A stretch of 64,000 nucleotides of DNA. It comes from Streptomyces lydicus (lineage in GTDB: Bacteria > Actinomycetota > Actinomycetes > Streptomycetales > Streptomycetaceae). The stretch spans positions 4,712,001 to 4,776,000 of the forward strand of contig NZ_RDTE01000003.1 in the NCBI RefSeq assembly GCF_004125265.1, written 5' to 3'. Numbering within the stretch: position 1 is the stretch's first letter; each line of letters starts with the position of its first letter. Both the position numbers and the translations under genes were made by a program. Positions 35,301-42,854 of the stretch are shown piece by piece. The notes beneath the pieces were generated by a model. It searched no databases and had not been told where the DNA came from. It saw only the letters and a program-made list of their open reading frames with translations.

Positions 35301-36823
35301 TTCAGCTCCACGCGGTAGCCGCCGGAGTGGACCATCGCCGTCGGGGAGCCGTCCGCCTCCCGCTCGATCCGCACCTCGTTGTCGTTGCGGTCGTGCCGGC
35401 GGACCAGCCAGTGCACGCGGGTCTCGTCGTCGGCGCCGTCCGTGGCGCGGTCCGCGAAGTGGTGGACGAGGCCGGTGCCCGGCTCGCGGACGACGTAGGC
35501 GATCCCGCCCTCAGTCGTCTCCTCGGCTGCCAGCGGCAGGCGGGGGCCTTCGTCGGGCCACACCAGGTCGTCCACCGAGCCGGCCTCGGGGAGCCGCGGG
35601 TAGGTCAGGATCGACCCGTCCTCCCGCGCCCACCACGCCCGGCCCCGGTCGTCGACCTCGAGGCGCTCGTCCAGGGTGGAGGCCCAGGAGGGGCCGAAGA
35701 ACTGCCCGTAGCGGTAGGTCGACAGATGCGTCCGCGCGAGAGCCATCGGCAGCACGCCCGGGAGTTCCAGGTCGGTCTGCGTCAGCAGCATCTCGCCGGT
35801 GGCCACGTCGACCGGGTCGGTCGCGCACTTCTTGCGGATTCCCTCCCGGCCGACGGAACGGGCGGCGCCGGACCCGATGTTCTTCATCGTGCCGGGCTTG
35901 AGGCCCTTGAGCGCCGAGCCGACGCTTCCGAGCCCCTTGAGCAGCGCGCCGCCGCCCGCGACGATGCCGACGACGCCCAGAACGATCTCGCCGATGTCCC
36001 AGTCGCCTGTCTCGGCCATGATCGACATATTGATGCCCAGTGACGCCGCACCGGCCACGACGGCACCGATCGTCAGGGCGATGCCGAGCCCCTGCAGTCC
36101 GGGGACCAGCAGTGCCAGTACGCCCAGGACGGCGCTGATGATGGCGAGGGCCTTGCTGAACGCCTTCTTGATCTTGTCCCAGAGGCTGTAGCCGGCGACG
36201 GACTCGTCCCTCGCGTCGTCCAGTTTCTGGGCGGCGGTGGCGGCGTCCTCCTCGCGGACCTGGCGGGCGTCCTCGGCGAGCATGCGGGCCGCGTCCAGGT
36301 CGGCCTGGGCGTCGTCGGCCCGCGCCTGGGCCCCCGACTGCTTGCTGTGGGCCTCGTCGAGGGCGCGACGGGTGCTGGCCCGGGCTTCCTTGTCGTCCGG
36401 CGGGTGCTTCTCGCCGTCGAGGTGGCTGATGTCGGCGCCGGCCGCCTTGACGACGTCGGTGGCCGATTCGAGCCGGTCCTTGGCCTCGCGGCCCTTCTCC
36501 AGGGCGTTGTCGGCGTTGCGCTGCTGGTCGCGCAGCGAGTGCACGTACGTGTCCAGGGCGCCGGCTGCCTGGTCGTAGGAACTGTGCAGCTTGCGGACCT
36601 GGTTGGCCAGGTCGCCCAGCTTGTCCCGGAGTTTGTCCATCGTCTTGCCCTCGCCGACCTGGTTGCCCTCCAGGCCGGAGACGAGGGGCAGGGCATCGCC
36701 CGCGTTGTCCGCTACGGAACGGTACTGGCGGGCCAGGTCTCCGAGCATGTCCGCATCACCCGGGGTCGGGTCGTCCGAGAACCCGAAGACGTCTTCCCAA
36801 TCGGACACCGCTGGACGGGCCAT
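32306..36823 (-). CDS. T7SS polymorphic toxin: RHS shell with ADP-ribosyltransferase-like tip
   Basis: 1505 residues. Head: an LXG/WXG-like helical region (1-215) with the T7SS signal YSLWD (212-216); hydrophobic hairpin (about 225-268) and a further helix (277-297). Then a DUF6531-type entry (ATDPVDVATGEM, about 333), many YD repeats (about 480-1250), and the RHS core ending FPGQYADPETGLHYN, SPDPLGL and VCDPLGLAPC. The last 126 residues are the variable tip: VYRNL (Arg1386), FISTTN (1425-1430) and ASQEILLEG (Glu1485) fit an R-STT-E ADP-ribosyltransferase fold, with Ser where Gln/Glu is usual before x-E. The tip is lower in G+C, as if swapped in. An immunity candidate overlaps the stop. Confidence 0.88.
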   Translation of the reverse strand: MARPAVSDWEDVFGFSDDPTPGDADMLGDLARQYRSVADNAGDALPLVSGLEGNQVGEGKTMDKLRDKLGDLANQVRKLHSSYDQAAGALDTYVHSLRDQQRNADNALEKGREAKDRLESATDVVKAAGADISHLDGEKHPPDDKEARASTRRALDEAHSKQSGAQARADDAQADLDAARMLAEDARQVREEDAATAAQKLDDARDESVAGYSLWDKIKKAFSKALAIISAVLGVLALLVPGLQGLGIALTIGAVVAGAASLGINMSIMAETGDWDIGEIVLGVVGIVAGGGALLKGLGSVGSALKGLKPGTMKNIGSGAARSVGREGIRKKCATDPVDVATGEMLLTQTDLELPGVLPMALARTHLSTYRYGQFFGPSWASTLDERLEVDDRGRAWWAREDGSILTYPRLPEAGSVDDLVWPDEGPRLPLAAEETTEGGIAYVVREPGTGLVHHFADRATDGADDETRVHWLVRRHDRNDNEVRIEREADGSPTAMVHSGGYRVELNCVAGLLLDASVVTPEGPVEVMSYQRDTDGNLSHIVNSSGKALVFGYDEHSRITSWTDRNNSTYRYVYDEHHRVTETIGPDGYLSSQWSYDPAEQRTHYTDACGATTVYQLNDLYQVIGETDPLGNTTASEWDRYDNLLAHTDALGNTTRYEWGVGGDLTVVEHPDGSRTEATYNSLHQPTEIVLPGGTTWRQEYDARGNRTAVTGPDDAVTRYTYAPTGAVATLTWPDGTGTRVDTDPAGLPVRVVGPSPASGRGEDPSDVGTTCVRDAFGRPVTVTDALGAVTGLEWTVEGLLSRRTAADGSVEEWRWDGEGNCLSHTDPGGGTTAMCYTHFDLLAERTTPDGVTYAFAYDAELRLTSVTNPQGLTWDYTHDSAGRVTTESDFDDRRFSYAYDASGQLTAHSTPLGEEIRLERDVLGRVTAKDAAGAVTRYTHDADGRMIRAEGPGATLEMAYDAGGRLLSETVDGRTMRYGYDPAGQLVSRTTPTGATSTYTYDAAGNTTGVSTDGHQLTFVRDELGRETERFFGADVRLSTAYDSLGRLARQHLTSGHELRRGRSYGYRPDSHLTAITEEVTGRTRRMDLDPVGRPLAVTAEGWSEAYAYDAAGNQTAGDWPGRRADDDGARGERTYQGTRLLSAGGVRYEHDAAGRMTLRQKARLSKKPDTWRYEWDAEDRLTACTTPDGTRWTYTYDPLGRRTAKYRMGDDGAPVEAVFFSWDGARLAEESTSRTGVTVTWDYEDQRPLTQYERRLTAADGQALPQDEVDVRFFAMVTDLVGTPTELVGESGEIAWHTRATVWGSTAWNRDATAYTPLRFPGQYADPETGLHYNVHRHYDADVGRYTSPDPLGLVPDPNPYGYVNDPFQVCDPLGLAPCVVYRNLNEHDDPSRGLVAKNPNGNYKPAGHVMNGSHPSAKSQFISTTNSLEVLEKWKNIYGAVRIDLSKYDGKVYDLTTDAGRKAAGIKPRGRPLKYAIASQEILLEGRVPAEAITWFRKPGE

Positions 36824-36833
36824 GGCCGCTACC

Positions 36834-37562
36834 TCACTTTTCCTGTTCTGTTTCGCCCACGGGGCTTCCCTCGGCGGCTCCCGCCGCCGGACCTGCCGCG
36901 TCGGTCGTGTCGGCCTGGCCGTCGAAGCGGAGCGACTCCGCGATCGCGTCGAAGACCTCGTAGAACTGCTCCGCCAGATCCACGTTGGGAGTGGAGCTGG
37001 CGATCACCAGGTAGTCGTGGGTGTGGGGCACCGGGACGAGGGTGTGCCGCACCGCGGTGGGAACCCGCTTCCCCTGGTAGTCCACGTCCTCGATGCGGGA
37101 GATCCGCCCGGCCGCCCCGGCATGCGGCAGTTCCACCAACTCCACCTCGCCGGCCGGCAGTCCGGTGCCTTCCGCCTCGGTGCCGAGCTGCACGCCGGCG
37201 GCCATGACGAGGTCCGCCAGATCCTCCGACTGCTCCTCCGGAACGGAGATCCGGAGCACCACTGTGGTGGCGCTGAGCACCAGAGGACCGCTGCCCGCGC
37301 GCAGGATCCTGATCATTCCCGAGGCCCGCAGCGCACCCTGCGCGTACGCCTCGCGGGCGGTGCGCCGGGTGTCGCGGATCAGCCCGTCCACCTGCTCGCG
37401 GGTGAGCTGGGGGGCCTTCTCCACCTGTGCCTCGATGCGGCGGCGGATCGACGCGTCCCGCGTGCTCGGGTCGAGGTCGAGATGCCACCACGAATCGGGG
37501 AACCTCAGGCTGTATTCCGCGGGCGCGGCCGCCTCCGGCTGCTCCGTGGTCGGTTCCGTCAT
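36834..37562 (-). CDS. Candidate effector chaperone upstream of the RHS toxin
   Basis: 242 residues, no signal or membrane segment. It has an alpha/beta pattern (YSLRFPDSWWHLDLDP at the start; HTLVPVPHTHDYLVIASSTP then EQFYEVFDAIAESLRF at the end) that resembles Mog1/PsbP- or LpqN-like folds; this is my reading, not a confirmed match. It lies ten bases before the toxin and 33 after a WXG100-like gene, in one operon. In type VI systems, DUF1795 (Eag) proteins of a similar fold chaperone the hydrophobic heads of RHS toxins, so a chaperone role is an attractive inference. Start ATG 37562 follows GAAGGGAAA. Confidence 0.65.
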   Translation of the reverse strand: MTEPTTEQPEAAAPAEYSLRFPDSWWHLDLDPSTRDASIRRRIEAQVEKAPQLTREQVDGLIRDTRRTAREAYAQGALRASGMIRILRAGSGPLVLSATTVVLRISVPEEQSEDLADLVMAAGVQLGTEAEGTGLPAGEVELVELPHAGAAGRISRIEDVDYQGKRVPTAVRHTLVPVPHTHDYLVIASSTPNVDLAEQFYEVFDAIAESLRFDGQADTTDAAGPAAGAAEGSPVGETEQEK

Positions 37563-37594
37563 GGCGCTTTTCCCTTCGGCGCGACGTTCCTCCG

Positions 37595-37909
37595 TCACGC
37601 GTCCTGCTTGTCTTCGTCCAGCGATTTGACGGTCTCGTCGTCGGTCTGCGTGAAGTTCTCGGCGATCGTGTCCGTGTTGTCGGCGAACGTCTTCACGTTG
37701 TCGTGAACCCGCTCGTGACCTGCCACCCACGCCTTGTCGAACGCGTCGAGGGCGTCCGCGAGCGTGCTGTCGCCGGCCAGACTCTTGAAGTCCCCCGCGC
37801 CGCCGGTGGCGTGGTAGAGCGTCGCGGAGTTCCCGATCAGATCCCCGATGTTCTGGAGCTCCTTGACGGTGTCCTTCAGGTCCTGCACAGGCACGCTGAT
37901 GTTGCCCAT
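37595..37909 (-). CDS. WXG100-like small secreted-partner protein
   Basis: 104 residues, predicted helical hairpin (DLKDTVKELQNIGDLIG and FDKAWVAGHERVHDN) with a flexible acidic C-terminus. It lacks a literal WXG turn and has GGAGDF at that place. It has no signal peptide. It is second in the operon, 75 bases after the first WXG100 gene; the pair probably forms a heterodimer resembling EsxA/EsxB or serves as a Lap-like partner for the effector head. The ATG at 37909 follows AGGAGA. Confidence 0.68.
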   Translation of the reverse strand: MGNISVPVQDLKDTVKELQNIGDLIGNSATLYHATGGAGDFKSLAGDSTLADALDAFDKAWVAGHERVHDNVKTFADNTDTIAENFTQTDDETVKSLDEDKQDA

Positions 37910-37984
37910 CGGTGTCTCCTCTCCTGCTCCGGCCGTCCGGCCCCGCCCTCACGGGGAGGGCGGGGCCGGACTGTGCGGGGCACG

Positions 37985-38284
37985 TCAGCCGATGGAGCCG
38001 GCCGTCTGGTCGTCGGTGTCGACGAACGCGTCGGCGACCTGCTTGATGAACTCGCTGACGCCCTGCAGACCTTCGATGGCCTTCTCGGTGCCGTTCTTGT
38101 ACTCCTCCCAGTACGGGCGGAACTTGCTCTCCGAGCCGGGCGTCGCGTAGGCCGCCTCGACCATCTCGTCCATCTTGGTGTTGGCCTCGTGGAGGCTCTG
38201 CTGCATCAGTTCCTTCTGGTTCTGAAGCCAGGTCGACGCCTCCCGCATCTCGTCCGGGCTGATCTTGATGTTGCCGCCGGCCAT
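37985..38284 (-). CDS. WXG100-family protein (EsxA-like)
   Basis: 99 residues, within family length. Two helices, ISPDEMREASTWLQNQKELM and FRPYWEEYKNGTEKAIEGL, flank a turn at YATPGSESK instead of the standard WxG. ATG 38284 is preceded by GGAAGGAA. First gene of the six-gene operon that includes the RHS toxin. Secreted dimer or co-export partner of the effector is the expected role; membership is clear from size, helices and context, but the missing WxG makes it divergent. Confidence 0.78.
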   Translation of the reverse strand: MAGGNIKISPDEMREASTWLQNQKELMQQSLHEANTKMDEMVEAAYATPGSESKFRPYWEEYKNGTEKAIEGLQGVSEFIKQVADAFVDTDDQTAGSIG

Positions 38285-38662
38285 GCCGATTCCTTCCCTC
38301 GCTGCGTATCGCCGCGGCCCGCTGGGGCCGCACACACGGGGCTGTACGGGGCAACTTCCGGGGCGGTTCACGGCTGTTGCGGAACGGTGACGAAAGCCGG
38401 GCGGAGCGCTGCACCAGCCGGCCGGAGCGCTGCATTCGTCGCGCCCGCCGTCCGCGGACGACGCGCCGGCCGGCAGGGTGCGCTCGCGGCGCGTGCCTGA
38501 TCTGACGTCCCGCTCCGGCCAACGAAAAAGGCCCAGGTCGCTGACCTGGGCCTCAACTGGGGTGCGGGTGACGGGATGCGAATGCGGGATCGGAGCTTGA
38601 GCGGGAGGGGCGCTTTCCGCGCTTCGGGCAGGGCCGGGACCGGGCTGCCGAAGAGGACCGGC
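38285..38662. other. Promoter region of the effector operon and downstream repeat
   Basis: This 378-bp gap holds the upstream region of the leftward T7SS operon, the GGTC hairpin at 38529-38553 and a decayed tRNA-like stretch at about 38560-38590 (GCGGGTGACGGGATGCGAA). No gene or clear -35/-10 pair can be picked out. Confidence 0.5.
38529..38553. terminator. GGTC-core palindrome, copy B
   Basis: Arms AGGCCCAGGTC and GACCTGGGCCT flank GCT, preceded by AAAAA. It follows the leftward membrane gene (38663-39406) and can terminate it. It belongs to the same five-member family as the copies at 17.2, 52.8, 60.7 and 63.2 kb. Confidence 0.7.
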
Positions 38663-39406
38663 TCAGGCAGCCGGCAGCCGGTACTTCAACCGGGAAGCGT
38701 TCAGGGGCGGGCAGGCGCGGCCCCGGACCCAGGCGGCGCCGGCAGCGACGGCGACGAGCATGGCGACCGGCGCGATCAAGACAGTGACGATGACCTGGAA
38801 GTACGAAAACGCGTAATCCCCGAAGAAGTTGATCCCGGTGCCCAGCAGGGCCGCTGCAAGGAGAATGAGGGGAAGGGCCTTGGTCAGGGCCCGCATGGTC
38901 ACGTCGTGTGCGGGGTCGTGTTGGCGCCGGAGCTCCGCGGCCACGGTGGACCGGATCCAGAAGAACGCGGCAAGCAGGCATACGGCCCAGCCCACCCACA
39001 TCAAAGGAGTGCCGGGATTGGGGTAGTGGTGCACCTCCCACACCGGCGGTCCGTGCAGCTGCGTGGTCATGGCTTCACTGTCGCGGTCGAGGAGACCACC
39101 GGGCATTCCTGCCCACCAGAGGACGACGGCGACAACGGCAGGTACGGCGGCGCCCCTGACCGCCGCGAGGGCGGTCTCCTTCAGGCGCGGGCCGGTAGGC
39201 AGCAGACCGCGTTCGGCCGCCCAGGAGGTGGCGAGCGCGTCGAGGTCACCGCCGATGTAGTCGGTGACCGACCGGCCGTCGGAGGCGGCGGCGGTCAGAT
39301 CCGCCGCCAGCTCCTCCGCCATCTCATCGGCCGCGTCCTGCTCGATTCCGAGGCGGCGCCACGTCTTCGTGGCCTGGTGTATCGCGTCCTCGACCGTCAG
39401 CGTCAT
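38663..39406 (-). CDS. HAAS-type membrane protein paired with PadR
   Basis: 247 residues. A soluble helical N-terminus (LTVEDAIHQATKTWRRLG, then DEMAEELAADL) like the HAAS domains found in membrane proteins next to PadR genes, then four hydrophobic helices (about 90-240). The first codon overlaps the stop of the PadR gene (ATGA), so the two are translationally coupled. Such pairs usually respond to antimicrobial or envelope stress; the precise function here is unknown. Confidence 0.8.
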   Translation of the reverse strand: MTLTVEDAIHQATKTWRRLGIEQDAADEMAEELAADLTAAASDGRSVTDYIGGDLDALATSWAAERGLLPTGPRLKETALAAVRGAAVPAVVAVVLWWAGMPGGLLDRDSEAMTTQLHGPPVWEVHHYPNPGTPLMWVGWAVCLLAAFFWIRSTVAAELRRQHDPAHDVTMRALTKALPLILLAAALLGTGINFFGDYAFSYFQVIVTVLIAPVAMLVAVAAGAAWVRGRACPPLNASRLKYRLPAA

Positions 39407-39750
39407 GATTCCTCCCGCGTCGTCTGGCTGATGATGGAGCCGATGCTCGTGGCGAATTCGTTCCAGTCACGGCCCCACGACCGGAGCATCTGCAGGCCCG
39501 CTTCGCTGGGGCTGTAGTAGGTACGGGCAGGCCCCCCGTCCCCGCTGCGGCGTTCGACCTCGACCAGCTCGCGTTTACGCAGGCGCGCCAGCGCCGGGTA
39601 GATCGAGCCGTCCGCGACGTCGAGCCCGGCCTCGGCGAGCCGGACGGTCATCTCGTAGCCGTAGACCGGCGCCTCCGCCATCAAGGCCAACAGGCACATG
39701 TCCAGCACCCCTCGTAGCCACTGGGCGCGGGGGGTGGGTGCTTCCTCCAT
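39403..39750 (-). CDS. PadR family transcriptional regulator
   Basis: 115 residues. The winged helix is typical of PadR: LRGVLDMCLLALMAEAPVYG, then DVADGSIYPALARLRKRELV and TYYSPSEAGL. ATG 39750 follows AAGGTA; an upstream in-frame start is less well placed. It is the first gene of a two-gene operon with the membrane protein. Two direct repeats lie just upstream (39764-39797) and are the likely operator. Confidence 0.93.
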   Translation of the reverse strand: MEEAPTPRAQWLRGVLDMCLLALMAEAPVYGYEMTVRLAEAGLDVADGSIYPALARLRKRELVEVERRSGDGGPARTYYSPSEAGLQMLRSWGRDWNEFATSIGSIISQTTREES

Positions 39751-39763
39751 GGCCGGTACCTTA

Positions 39764-39797
39764 CACAGCAAGAGTCATGCACTGCAAGATAGTCATC
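39764..39797. promoter_or_regulatory. Direct repeats upstream of padR-like gene
   Basis: CACAGCAAGAGTCATG (39764-39779) is followed at once by CACTGCAAGATAGTCATC (39780-39797), with two extra bases in the second copy. The position, 14 bp before the PadR start, suggests an autoregulatory operator overlapping the promoter. Confidence 0.5.
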
Positions 39798-39892
39798 CAT
39801 GCCTCGGCCCGTGGACGCGCCGGGCGCCTGCCCGGCGCGCCCACGGTGCGGGGTTCACCGCCCGGGGCGCGGGTCGCGGAGGACGCGGGGGC

Positions 39893-40552
39893 TTACGGGT
39901 GGTACTTCTCCTCGACCGTCTCGGCGGCGCCGGACTTACGGTCGATGGTGACGCGGACGGTCACGCTGCCGGTCTTCGCGGCCTTCTCCAGCTGGTCCAA
40001 GGTGCACTTCGAGGTGCCGTAGCCGTCCCCGCCGATGGTCACGCTGCCCCCGTCCTTGGAGCAGATCGCGGCCGCGCCGAGGACAGTGGTGTCGTTGGCG
40101 ACGAAGAACGCCTGGTCCATGCCACCGCCCTCGGGCTTGACGATCAGCTTGCCGGGCGCGAGGTACTCCAGCTTGCCGACGATCGTGCGGTGGTTGCCCG
40201 CCTGGGCATGGCCACCCCCGCCGGAGCCGGACCCGCTGCCCGACTTGGAGGCGGACGACGCCGTGGCGGACGTGCCGCCGTTCTGCCCCTGCGCCTGCGA
40301 GCCGGACTGTCCCGGCGCCTGCGAGCCGGACTGGCCCGAAGAGGATCCGCCCGCGGACTGGGCCGGGGGCGAGGCCTGCTGCGAGCCGGCCGCGGCCGAG
40401 GAAGAGCCCGAGGACCCGGCGGCGCCCGCCGCCTTGGTGCCCTCCCCGCACGCCGTGGCCCCCAGACCCAGCGCCGCCGCGACGACGATGGCGGTGGCAA
40501 TACGGCGACCGGCGCGGCCGCGGAAGCGGTTGGTGGTGGTGGCGGCGTTCAT
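39893..40552 (-). CDS. Secreted lipoprotein with Ser/Gly-rich linker
   Basis: 219 residues. The signal ends in a lipobox-like LGATAC. About 90 residues of Ser/Gly/Gln-rich linker (SGQSGSQAPGQSGSQ) precede a beta-rich domain (HRTIVGKLEYLAPGKLIV, ending IDRKSGAAETVEEKY) with a Cys pair (CSKDGG, KCTLDQ). ATG 40552 was chosen because AGGAG lies five bases before it; the preceding ATG at 40555 is too close. The function is unknown. A 333-bp gap to the MarR gene holds nothing recognisable beyond its upstream region. Confidence 0.78.
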   Translation of the reverse strand: MNAATTTNRFRGRAGRRIATAIVVAAALGLGATACGEGTKAAGAAGSSGSSSAAAGSQQASPPAQSAGGSSSGQSGSQAPGQSGSQAQGQNGGTSATASSASKSGSGSGSGGGGHAQAGNHRTIVGKLEYLAPGKLIVKPEGGGMDQAFFVANDTTVLGAAAICSKDGGSVTIGGDGYGTSKCTLDQLEKAAKTGSVTVRVTIDRKSGAAETVEEKYHP

Positions 40553-40885
40553 CATGACTCCTGTTGCTCTGTTTTCTCGTCCTGCGTCTGAACCACCATC
40601 AGCTTCCAAGATCGGGTTGGCGTTTCGCTAACGGGGGGCTAATGCGCTGCGAGGGGGTGCCGTGGGGGCGTGCTGCGGGGCTTGCGGCGAGGGCTTGCCG
40701 CCGAGGAGGTGTCAGCTATTGATGGAGACCGGGCGGTCAAGTGCGTCAGGGCCGGGGGGATGCCAGTAGCCGGCCGGTAGCGGCGAGGCATCGGCAGGGG
40801 TGGCGGCGAGGCGGGCAACGGGCATGACGCGCTCGTCACTTGGGTGACTTCCGCCCCTGCGGTCGCAGCCGGTCGCAACCGGTCG
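40553..40885. other. Intergenic region, no feature seen
   Basis: 333 bp between the lipoprotein start and the MarR gene end. It holds the lipoprotein's ribosome site and upstream DNA. I see no gene, repeat or strong hairpin in it. Confidence 0.5.
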
Positions 40886-41476
40886 TCAGCCGGTCGTCGA
40901 GTCGGCGTCCGCAGCCGGTGTCGGGGCGTCTTCCCGGGTGCCTTCCGGGGAACGGGCGGCCGTGCGGGCGAGGTTGTCCTCGAGGCGTTGCAGGGCGTGC
41001 AGGGTTTCGGACTGCTGGGCAGGGGTGAGGTCGCCGGTGGAGGCGCCTTCGAGTTCGGCCCAGATGCGTTCGACCTCGCGGCGCAGCGCTTGGCTGGCGG
41101 CGGTCGGTTCGATGATGACGGCGCGCTTGTCGTCGGGGCAGGGGCGGCGGCGCACGAAGCCGGCATTCTCCAGGCGCTTGATGCTGCGGGTCATGGTGGC
41201 GGCATCGGAGTCGACCAGGCGCACGAGGTCGGTCTGCCGCTGGGGGCCGAGTTCCCACAGATGCATCATGACCAGCTCCTGGCCGAGGTGGAGGCCGAGG
41301 GGGCGCAGCAGCTGTCCGGCGATCATGCGGTGCAGACGGGCCACCCGGAAGATCGCGTGGCTGACCGGCCCCGCCTGGGCGACAGCGGGCACCGGTACCG
41401 AGGAGGTGGCCGGCGCCGCCTGCTGCGGCCGGTTCGGCGTGTCCCGCTGGTCTGTCCGATTGGTTGTCCGGCTCAT
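40886..41476 (-). CDS. MarR family transcriptional regulator
   Basis: 196 residues. The winged helix is complete (RMIAGQLLRPLGLHLGQE, then DLVRLVDSDAATMTRSIKRL and RRRPCPDDKRAVI). It has a long flexible N-terminus and C-terminus. ATG 41476 has GGAAAGG at good spacing; an ATG nine bases upstream is too close to it. It is divergent from an Old Yellow Enzyme gene across 298 bp carrying a dyad (41505-41522), the typical setting for MarR control of a flavin reductase for quinones or enones. Confidence 0.93.
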   Translation of the reverse strand: MSRTTNRTDQRDTPNRPQQAAPATSSVPVPAVAQAGPVSHAIFRVARLHRMIAGQLLRPLGLHLGQELVMMHLWELGPQRQTDLVRLVDSDAATMTRSIKRLENAGFVRRRPCPDDKRAVIIEPTAASQALRREVERIWAELEGASTGDLTPAQQSETLHALQRLEDNLARTAARSPEGTREDAPTPAADADSTTG

Positions 41477-41504
41477 CAAGTGCATCCTTTCCCGGCTGAA
41501 CTTT

Positions 41505-41522
41505 GCCGGACAGTAATCCGGC
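41505..41522. promoter_or_regulatory. Palindrome between divergent MarR and alkene reductase genes
   Basis: GCCGGA-CAGTAA-TCCGGC is a perfect 6-bp arm dyad with a six-base centre, 29 bp upstream of the MarR start. A weaker TTAC-N12-GTAA dyad lies near 41680-41700, closer to the reductase. Both suit MarR dimers; binding is inferred. Confidence 0.45.
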
Positions 41523-41774
41523 TCACAGCTCGCCGGATGCAGCCAGGATAGCGACCCTCCGCGCCTCGTGGTGCCCTTGGGTTCAGCGGGTTGTTGTCAC
41601 ATGTCAACGAGCGGTTTCCGGGTGTGCGGGCCGGCGGGTGACGCAGTTCACGCACGGGGTCGGAATGGGTTCGGAGGGTTTTACTTGTTCGGCTAGGTAA
41701 TGGTTTGCTGAGCCTCGCATGCCGAGGGAGCGCCGCCAGTCCGGTGGCCTCCCGCCCCTACCGAAGGAGTGATC

Positions 41775-42854
41775 ATGACGACCGCATTCGACCCGATCGA
41801 GCTGGGCGGCAAGCGCCTGGCCAACCGCGTGGCGATGGCGCCGATGACCCGCAGCCGCGCCTACGGGCCGGGGGCCGGTGCGACGGAGCTGATGGCGGCC
41901 TACTACGCCCAGCGGGCAAGCGCCGGCCTGATCGTCACCGAGGGCGTCCAGCCGTCGGTGGTCGGCCAGGGTTACCCCGACACCCCGGGCCTGCACTCCG
42001 CCGAGCAGGTCGCCGCCTGGCGGCAGGTGACCGACGCGGTCCACCGCGAGGGCGGGGTGATCTTCGCGCAGCTGATGCACACGGGCCGGATCGGCCACCC
42101 CAGCCTGCTGCCCGACGGCCTGATCCCGGTGGGCCCCTCCGCCGTCGCCGCGAAGGGCCAGGTGTACACCCACCAGGGCCCCCAGGACTTCGTCACACCG
42201 AAGGAGCTGGAGCACGACGAGATCGTGCGGACGATCGCCGACTTCGCCGACGCGGCGCGCAACGCCGTCGCCGCCGGCTTCGACGGGGTGGAGCTCCACG
42301 GGGCGAACGGCTACCTGATCCACCAGTTCCTCGCCCCCAACGCCAATCAGCGCACCGACGGTTGGGGAGGCGACACCGCGGGCCGGGTGCGCTTCGCCGT
42401 CGAGGTCACCCGCGCCGTCGCGGACGCGATCGGCGCCCACCGGACCGGCATCCGTATCTCCCCCGGAACCCCCTTCAACGACATCGCCGAGACGGACCCG
42501 TCGGACCTGGACGCGACCTACACGGCCCTGGTGTCCGCTCTCGCCCCGCTGGACCTGGCCTATCTGCACGTGCTCGAAGGCCCCGACCAGAGTCTGACCG
42601 GGCGCCTGCGCAAGGACTGGCCCGGCACGTTCGTCCTCAACCCGTTCACGCACCCCGAGCCCACCGGCCACGACTCCCTCGGCCTGATCGAGAACGGTGC
42701 CGCGGACATGCTCGCCTTCGGTGCGCTGTTCCTGGCCAACCCCGACCTGCCCCGCCGTCTCGCGTCCGGCGGCCCGTACAACGAGCCCGACCGCACCACC
42801 TTCTACGGCGGCGACGAGCGCGGCTACACCGACTACCCGGCCCTGCCCGCCTGA
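41775..42854 (+). CDS. Old Yellow Enzyme family alkene reductase
   Basis: 359 residues, normal for OYE. Flavin-binding and catalytic features are visible: MAPMTRSRA near the N-terminus, QLMHTGRIGH, HGANGYLIHQFLAP with the catalytic histidine and asparagine (HGAN), NQRTDGWGG, and RISPG. FMN-dependent reduction of activated C=C bonds such as enones or nitro compounds. ATG 41775 is preceded by GAAGGAG. It is divergent from the MarR regulator, which likely controls it, and is followed by a quinone oxidoreductase 345 bp later. Confidence 0.95.
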   Translation: MTTAFDPIELGGKRLANRVAMAPMTRSRAYGPGAGATELMAAYYAQRASAGLIVTEGVQPSVVGQGYPDTPGLHSAEQVAAWRQVTDAVHREGGVIFAQLMHTGRIGHPSLLPDGLIPVGPSAVAAKGQVYTHQGPQDFVTPKELEHDEIVRTIADFADAARNAVAAGFDGVELHGANGYLIHQFLAPNANQRTDGWGGDTAGRVRFAVEVTRAVADAIGAHRTGIRISPGTPFNDIAETDPSDLDATYTALVSALAPLDLAYLHVLEGPDQSLTGRLRKDWPGTFVLNPFTHPEPTGHDSLGLIENGAADMLAFGALFLANPDLPRRLASGGPYNEPDRTTFYGGDERGYTDYPALPA

